NCBI GenBank assembly: GCA_025349905.2
Contig: MU624673.1
Span: forward strand, 1-32,645
DNA: 32,645 nucleotides
From: Blastocladiella britannica
Lineage: Eukaryota; Blastocladiomycota; Blastocladiomycetes; Blastocladiales; Blastocladiaceae
Direction: 5' to 3'
Under the pieces are notes generated by a model that saw only the letters and a list, made by a program, of their open reading frames with translations, had not been told where the DNA came from and searched no databases. Shown here piece by piece: positions 28,665 through 32,645 of this stretch (within the stretch, counting starts at the first letter, position 1; each line of letters begins with the position of its first letter). The position numbers were made by a program, and so were the translations under genes.

Positions 28665-30998
28665 CTAGGTGATAGGAATGGTTGGCGTCGCCGCACCAAC
28701 TTGATCCTGGCGGCCTAGCTCCTCCTCGTCGGGCGTCTCCGTCATCTGCCAGCTCTCGAGCGCCGCCGCGACCTCAGACGCCTCCAACGCCTCGATCCCC
28801 CACGCTTTCGCGCGCGCGATCCATTCCGGGTTGGCCGCTTTCGCCCACCCGGGCGACTGCATGATCTCGGCCACCGAGTCGGCGACGGCGGCGCGGTCGG
28901 GAAACGGCAAGTCTGTAAGCCGGATTGCATGGAGGCACCGCACGAGCATCATCATAGATGGTGGCGATGGTGCAGCTGGGTCCGTCCCGTCACTGTTGAC
29001 GTCCTGATCGGCCGCCGAAGGCGCCAAGGAGTACATGGACACTCCCGACACCACCGCCGACAAGATCCGGCGCGCCGCGGGACGCGACATCCCGTGCAAT
29101 GCGCCCGCGGCGGGTGCAGGGGCCAACACCGCTCGCGGGATAGCCGAGTCCAATGCCGCCGCCGCGCGCCGGTGCCATCGCGCAAATAGGCCCGTGGGGA
29201 CCAAGTTGGTGCGAGCGGCGTGCATGGAGGATGCAATCGCCGCGGACGCGGTGCGGGCGGTCGCTTGTGGCGCCGAAATTTGGGTGGCGGCGGTCATTGC
29301 GGCGGCGCGGGTTGAGAGGTCGAGCAGAGATGTTAAGTGGGCGTCGAGTGTTGATAGGATCGCGAGCAGGGCGTCGGATTGGACCTATCCATACTTTTGT
29401 AAGCGTGCTTCTTTCGTGCAGGAAATGGAATATATACCAGCAACGTAGTGACCCAAAGCTGCGCGACACTGGCCAGAGACGCCTGCGCGCTCGTGAGCCG
29501 GTGCACTTTCCCCATATCGAGCAACGTTTGCTGGAACTCGAACCGAGCCAAGCCCATGACCCGCTCAGATGCATGCTCGAGCGCTGGAGCCAGGACCAGG
29601 TCGATCATTCTGGCTGCAAATGGAAGCGCCAGCTTCCCTGCCAGTGCTGTGTATGTATAACTGTGAGGTTTTTCCGTTGTACAATGAAAGTTAAGCGGGT
29701 AAGTACCTTCCAGGTGCCGCCAGTAGGGCTCCCACTGTGCCGCGACCTTGGTATCTCGCGGCATCTCGTTGTTTGCGTCATCACCGAAATCGCGGCGACC
29801 ACGATCCCCATCACCGTGATCGTCGTGCTCGAACGCAAAGTCGGGAGCAGCACGGTCGATCCCACGATCCACCATGCGCTTCGCCAGTCCCACCAGCCCT
29901 TCCAATACCTGGTCCCGGTCTTCTGTATCTGCCGGACCCACCCATCCTTCACCTTGCTGATCGTCCTGATCGACCAAGTACAACAACGAGGCCTCAGCCG
30001 CCAGATCCGCCGCCGCCGCCAGTGTCCGCATCGCCAGACCCAGTGACCCAGCCGAGACCACTCGGGGCCAGTCGTCCACGACTTTCTCAGCGAGCATCCC
30101 CACGATCCCGTCCACCCATGCCGCCACCATATCCGGAGCGTCCGCGGTCGTGGCCACCTGTGGGATCCACGCGACCTGTGCGACCAGCGCGGTGCGCAGG
30201 AACCCCGCGGGCCACTCGGGCCGGTCGAGCTGGTTGGTGGCCCGTGAGCCCGAGAAATGGTACGCGAACCGGCGCGCGACGGGCTCCAGGATCGATGCGG
30301 CGGCTGCGGCGGGGGAGATGGCTGCCAGGTCGGCAATGGCGGTTGCGGCGGATTGGGCTGCGGGTGAGGTTGGGTCGACGGCAGCCGATGGGAACGTGGC
30401 CAGGGACTCGAGCGCGGAAGCGATGGCGGCGGTGCGGCCAGAGAGCACCGATGCGTGGTGGGTGGAGGTCAGGGCGCGTGTGGCCGGGCCCAGGTGCGCG
30501 ACGGTCGGGCCGAGGGATGGAATACGCGAGGCTAACATGTTGAGGCGACGGCAAGTGTCGAGCGAGGGGTCGACTTGGCTATTTTTCCAATTGAATGTGA
30601 GTGCCATGCGTGGCAGTGACCGAGGGCAAAAAAAAAAAGGGATACCTGAGGAACCGGTACTCGCGCACAGCAGCAGTGGTCGCAATGGAGGCGTCGACGC
30701 GAGCCAGGTCGGCCGCCAGGCATGCAAGTCGGGCCACAGCAGGGGTCGCACCGTCAGCAGCCACTCCCGCGTCCCCGACCGCATTGTCGGCGGCAGTACG
30801 CACCGCCTCGAGCTTTAAAGATGTGGCATGGCACGTCTCGGCCGCGTCCTCGAGCAACGCACGCAGCTGCGATCGGCGTAACGGTAGGTCGACGGCTAAG
30901 GCGGCGTGGCGCGCGGCGATGGTGGACAGGTGCGCGGGCGCCAAGTCCAGCGACCACGCGTCGGCGTTGAGGCGGGTTTCTGCTGTGCTGGTCATCAT
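28665..30998 (-). CDS. TIP20: RINT1/Tip20-like ER tethering subunit
   Basis: Exons 30998-30646, 30578-29707, 29646-29438 and 29384-28665 encode 717 aa, with introns of 67, 60 and 53 nt. The central motif RRFAYHFSGSRATNQLDRPEW (about 214-234) is the best family mark: RINT1/Tip20 proteins carry a YHF-x-x-x-R-x-TN-x-x-x-KPEW block there. The N terminus is helical with heptad-like repeats; the remainder is Ala-rich and helical, as expected of a CATCHR tether. In yeast Tip20 joins Dsl1 and Sec39 to capture Golgi-derived COPI vesicles at the ER. The start is MMTSTAETRL at 30998; the second Met at 30995 is equally possible. Only 50 nt separate this start from the divergent proteasome gene. Confidence 0.78.
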
Positions 30999-31048
30999 TC
31001 TTTCCTCTTTCTTGACTGCTGATCCCCGCAAGAAAAACCAAAGGAATA
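30999..31048. promoter_or_regulatory. 50-nt bidirectional promoter
   Basis: The RINT1/Tip20 gene (-) and proteasome alpha-4 gene (+) start 50 nt apart. Both core promoters and 5' UTRs must fit here or overlap the opposite coding region. A CT-rich stretch faces the minus gene and an A-rich stretch faces the plus gene. Confidence 0.5.
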
Positions 31049-32072
31049 ATGGCCCGCCGCTACGACTCTCGCACCACCATCTTCTCGCCCGAGGGTATGC
31101 CCTTTACCGTATTTTCTTATTGTATATACCATAGCATACTGACAATAAGAATGCTACCCATTGATCTTATAACGCTTGACTCGACTCGACCTACTTGATT
31201 GATCGCAATGTAAAAGGCCGCCTGTACCAGGTCGAGTACGCCATGGAGGCCATCTCGCACGCGGGTACCTGCATCGGCATCACCTGCCCCGAGGGCATCA
31301 TTCTCGCGGCCGAAAAAAAGGTCACGTCCAAGCTGCTGGAGCAAGGGTCGTCGACCGAGAAGATCTACATTGTGCATGAGTACTTATATATATTCTTATA
31401 TTGCTATGAATGGAATATTGACAAAAACACATTATAAAGCAAAATGCTCTGCGCCGTCGCCGGTATCGCCTCGGACGCCAACAACCTGATCAACTACGCG
31501 CGCACCACTGCTCAGCGGCACCTGTTCACCTACAACTCGGACATGCCGGCCGAGCAGCTGGTGCAGCGGCTGTGCGATCTCAAGCAGGGCTACACCCAGT
31601 ACGGTGGTCTGCGTCCGTTTGGTGTCTCGTTCTTGTACGCGGGGTACGACGACCACTTCGGGTTCCAGCTGTACCACTCGGACCCGTCGGGCAACTACTC
31701 GGGATGGAAGGCCACCTGCATTGGCGCCAACAATGGCGCGGCCACCTCCATGCTCAAGTCCGAGTACAAGGAGGAGGGCGAGGAGGGCGCGGAGCAGGTG
31801 CTGACGCTGGACGGGATCTCGGAGCTGGCGATTAAAGTGCTGGCAAAATCGGTCGAGGCGACGTCGCTGACGTCCGAGAAGCGTGCGTTTTTATTTGTTT
31901 TGTCTCTTTTTATTGTGCTTTATTAATGCTTCACTTTAATATAGTCGAGATCGCCATCATGCGCAAGGTTGGCGATCAGGTCAAGTTCTCGATCCTCAAG
32001 GCCAGCGAGATTGACGCGTTGTTGGCCAAGCACAACCCGGCAACCGACGACAAGAAGAAGGCGTCCGAGTGA
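31049..32072 (+). CDS. PSMA4: 20S proteasome subunit alpha type-4 (alpha-3/Pre9)
   Basis: Four exons, 31049-31094, 31217-31379, 31440-31882 and 31945-32072, encode 259 aa. The N terminus [16 protein letters not shown] with [17 protein letters not shown] is diagnostic of PSMA4/Pre9 among the seven alpha subunits. Splicing also restores [16 protein letters not shown], and [30 protein letters not shown] and [10 protein letters not shown] fit the family. The protein is part of the outer ring that gates the 20S core. The first intron is 122 nt, about twice the local norm; the others are 60 and 62 nt. The last junction gives Leu where most orthologues have Val, from donor GTGCGT at 31883. Confidence 0.95.
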
Positions 32073-32294
32073 ATTTCCTGTGCTGAATATGAACGAGGAT
32101 CTTTTTTTTTTTTCCTTGTGTTAGGCAAAGAGGCTGTGGTTGTGGGAAAAATGCGTGTTGTGTGTGAAGCCCGCCAAATTACTGACCGCCACTGCCGCCT
32201 TTTTACTTCTCTCTCAACACCACCCATACGCCGTTATTTGCTGTGTGTTCTCCTCAACTTTTACTTTTTACTTTTCCACTCCATCCAATCCAAT
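32073..32294. promoter_or_regulatory. Actin promoter and 5' UTR
   Basis: These 222 nt lie between the proteasome stop and the actin ATG. A 13-nt T run follows the proteasome gene, and a long pyrimidine-rich tract (about 32200-32285) ends in two CCAAT-like repeats just before the ATG. CT-rich blocks of this kind are common before the start of strongly expressed fungal genes; function is inferred. Confidence 0.45.
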
Positions 32295-32645
32295 ATGTCT
32301 GAGGAAATCGCAGCGGTACGACACCAGTCCTATTGTTATTTTAATTCCCTGCCGTCGTCCCGATCCAAGTTTTTCTTATATTTTCTTGCGCCTCTCGCCA
32401 CCTTTTTATCCTTTTTACTGCCTGCGCCCCCCTTTTCTGTCATGTATACTTGATGCACCGACTTCTATTCTTATTATTTGGATCGTCTGGGCGGCGGCGT
32501 GGCACCGATCCGTTTTTTTAAGAAAAAAATTTCTCATGATTATTATGTTATATTAGCTTGTTATCGATAACGGCTCGGGCATGTGCAAGGCCGGTTTTGC
32601 CGGAGACGAGGCGCCCCGTGCGGTGTTCCCGTCGATTGTCGGCCG
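32295..32645 (+). CDS. ACT1: Actin, 5' part, cut by the window edge
   Basis: Exon 1 (32295-32315) gives MSEEIAA; exon 2 begins at 32557 and is still open at the last base. Splicing joins it to LVIDNGSGMCKAGFAG and then RAVFPSIVGR, the invariant actin N terminus with its nucleotide phosphate-binding loop. The protein forms cytoskeletal filaments. The intron is 241 nt, the longest firmly placed one here, starts GTACGA and ends TATATTAG. Fungal actin genes often have an intron just after the start codon. The residue after GFAGD is Glu, where most actins have Asp; the change is conservative. Confidence 0.96.

Noticed and set aside
1..32645. tRNA, rRNA, CRISPR, transposon or viral sequence
   Set aside because: No cloverleaf, rRNA core, regularly spaced repeat array, transposase or reverse-transcriptase motif, or terminal repeats were recognised by eye; a covariance-model scan was not possible.

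Overview
The window is a compact, GC-rich stretch of a fungal nuclear genome. It reads as 20 protein-coding genes on both strands in 32.6 kb, nearly all interrupted by short spliceosomal introns of about 50-72 nt. Exons strongly prefer G or C at third codon positions, while introns and intergenic DNA are AT-rich. Several gene families point to a fungus: an Rtt109 histone acetyltransferase, an Svf1-like protein and a Swi5/Ace2-type zinc-finger factor. Genes that I understand to be absent or rare in yeasts and most Dikarya (a CobT-like cobalamin enzyme, DCAF11, GPALPP1, MRNIP) suggest an early-diverging, perhaps zoosporic lineage such as Blastocladiomycota or Chytridiomycota. That placement is inference. 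No rRNA, tRNA, transposon or CRISPR array was seen.

Layout from left to right. At 181-1941 (+) are a CobT-like phosphoribosyltransferase and prefoldin subunit 1. At 2186-8481 (-) are a large Swi5/Ace2-like C2H2 transcription factor and VPS27 of ESCRT-0. At 8736-13762 (+) are an ankyrin protein with a PP1-docking motif arranged as in MYPT, then a CAT-type amino-acid permease. At 13874-14664 (-) is an unrecognised histidine-rich protein, head to head with a (+) block at 14727-17952: GPALPP1-like, MRNIP-like and Svf1-like. At 18064-18439 (-) is a tentative small gene. At 18564-22553 (+) are Rtt109 and Sas10/Utp3. At 22582-25944 (-) are an unrecognised 459-residue protein, Utp11 and a DUF1295 membrane protein. 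At 26214-28614 (+) is a DCAF11/WDR23 homologue. At 28665-30998 (-) is a RINT1/Tip20-like tether. At 31049-32645 (+) are proteasome subunit alpha-4 and the 5' end of actin.

Most genes are housekeeping and act in separate pathways: chaperones, endosomal sorting, ER-Golgi tethering, ribosome biogenesis, proteasome and ubiquitin ligase, chromatin, cytoskeleton. There is no operon-like pathway cluster. Two small-subunit processome genes (Sas10/Utp3 and Utp11) lie close together. Intergenic gaps are often tiny (13, 28, 31, 50 and 62 nt), so shared promoters, overlapping UTRs and perhaps read-through transcripts are expected. Many genes have a very short first exon followed immediately by an intron.

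The most interesting item is the intron-containing cobT homologue. It suggests that this fungus can activate a lower ligand for cobalamin or a related molecule. All exon structures were deduced by eye from splice-site motifs, reading phase and protein family conservation, and have not been tested against transcripts.
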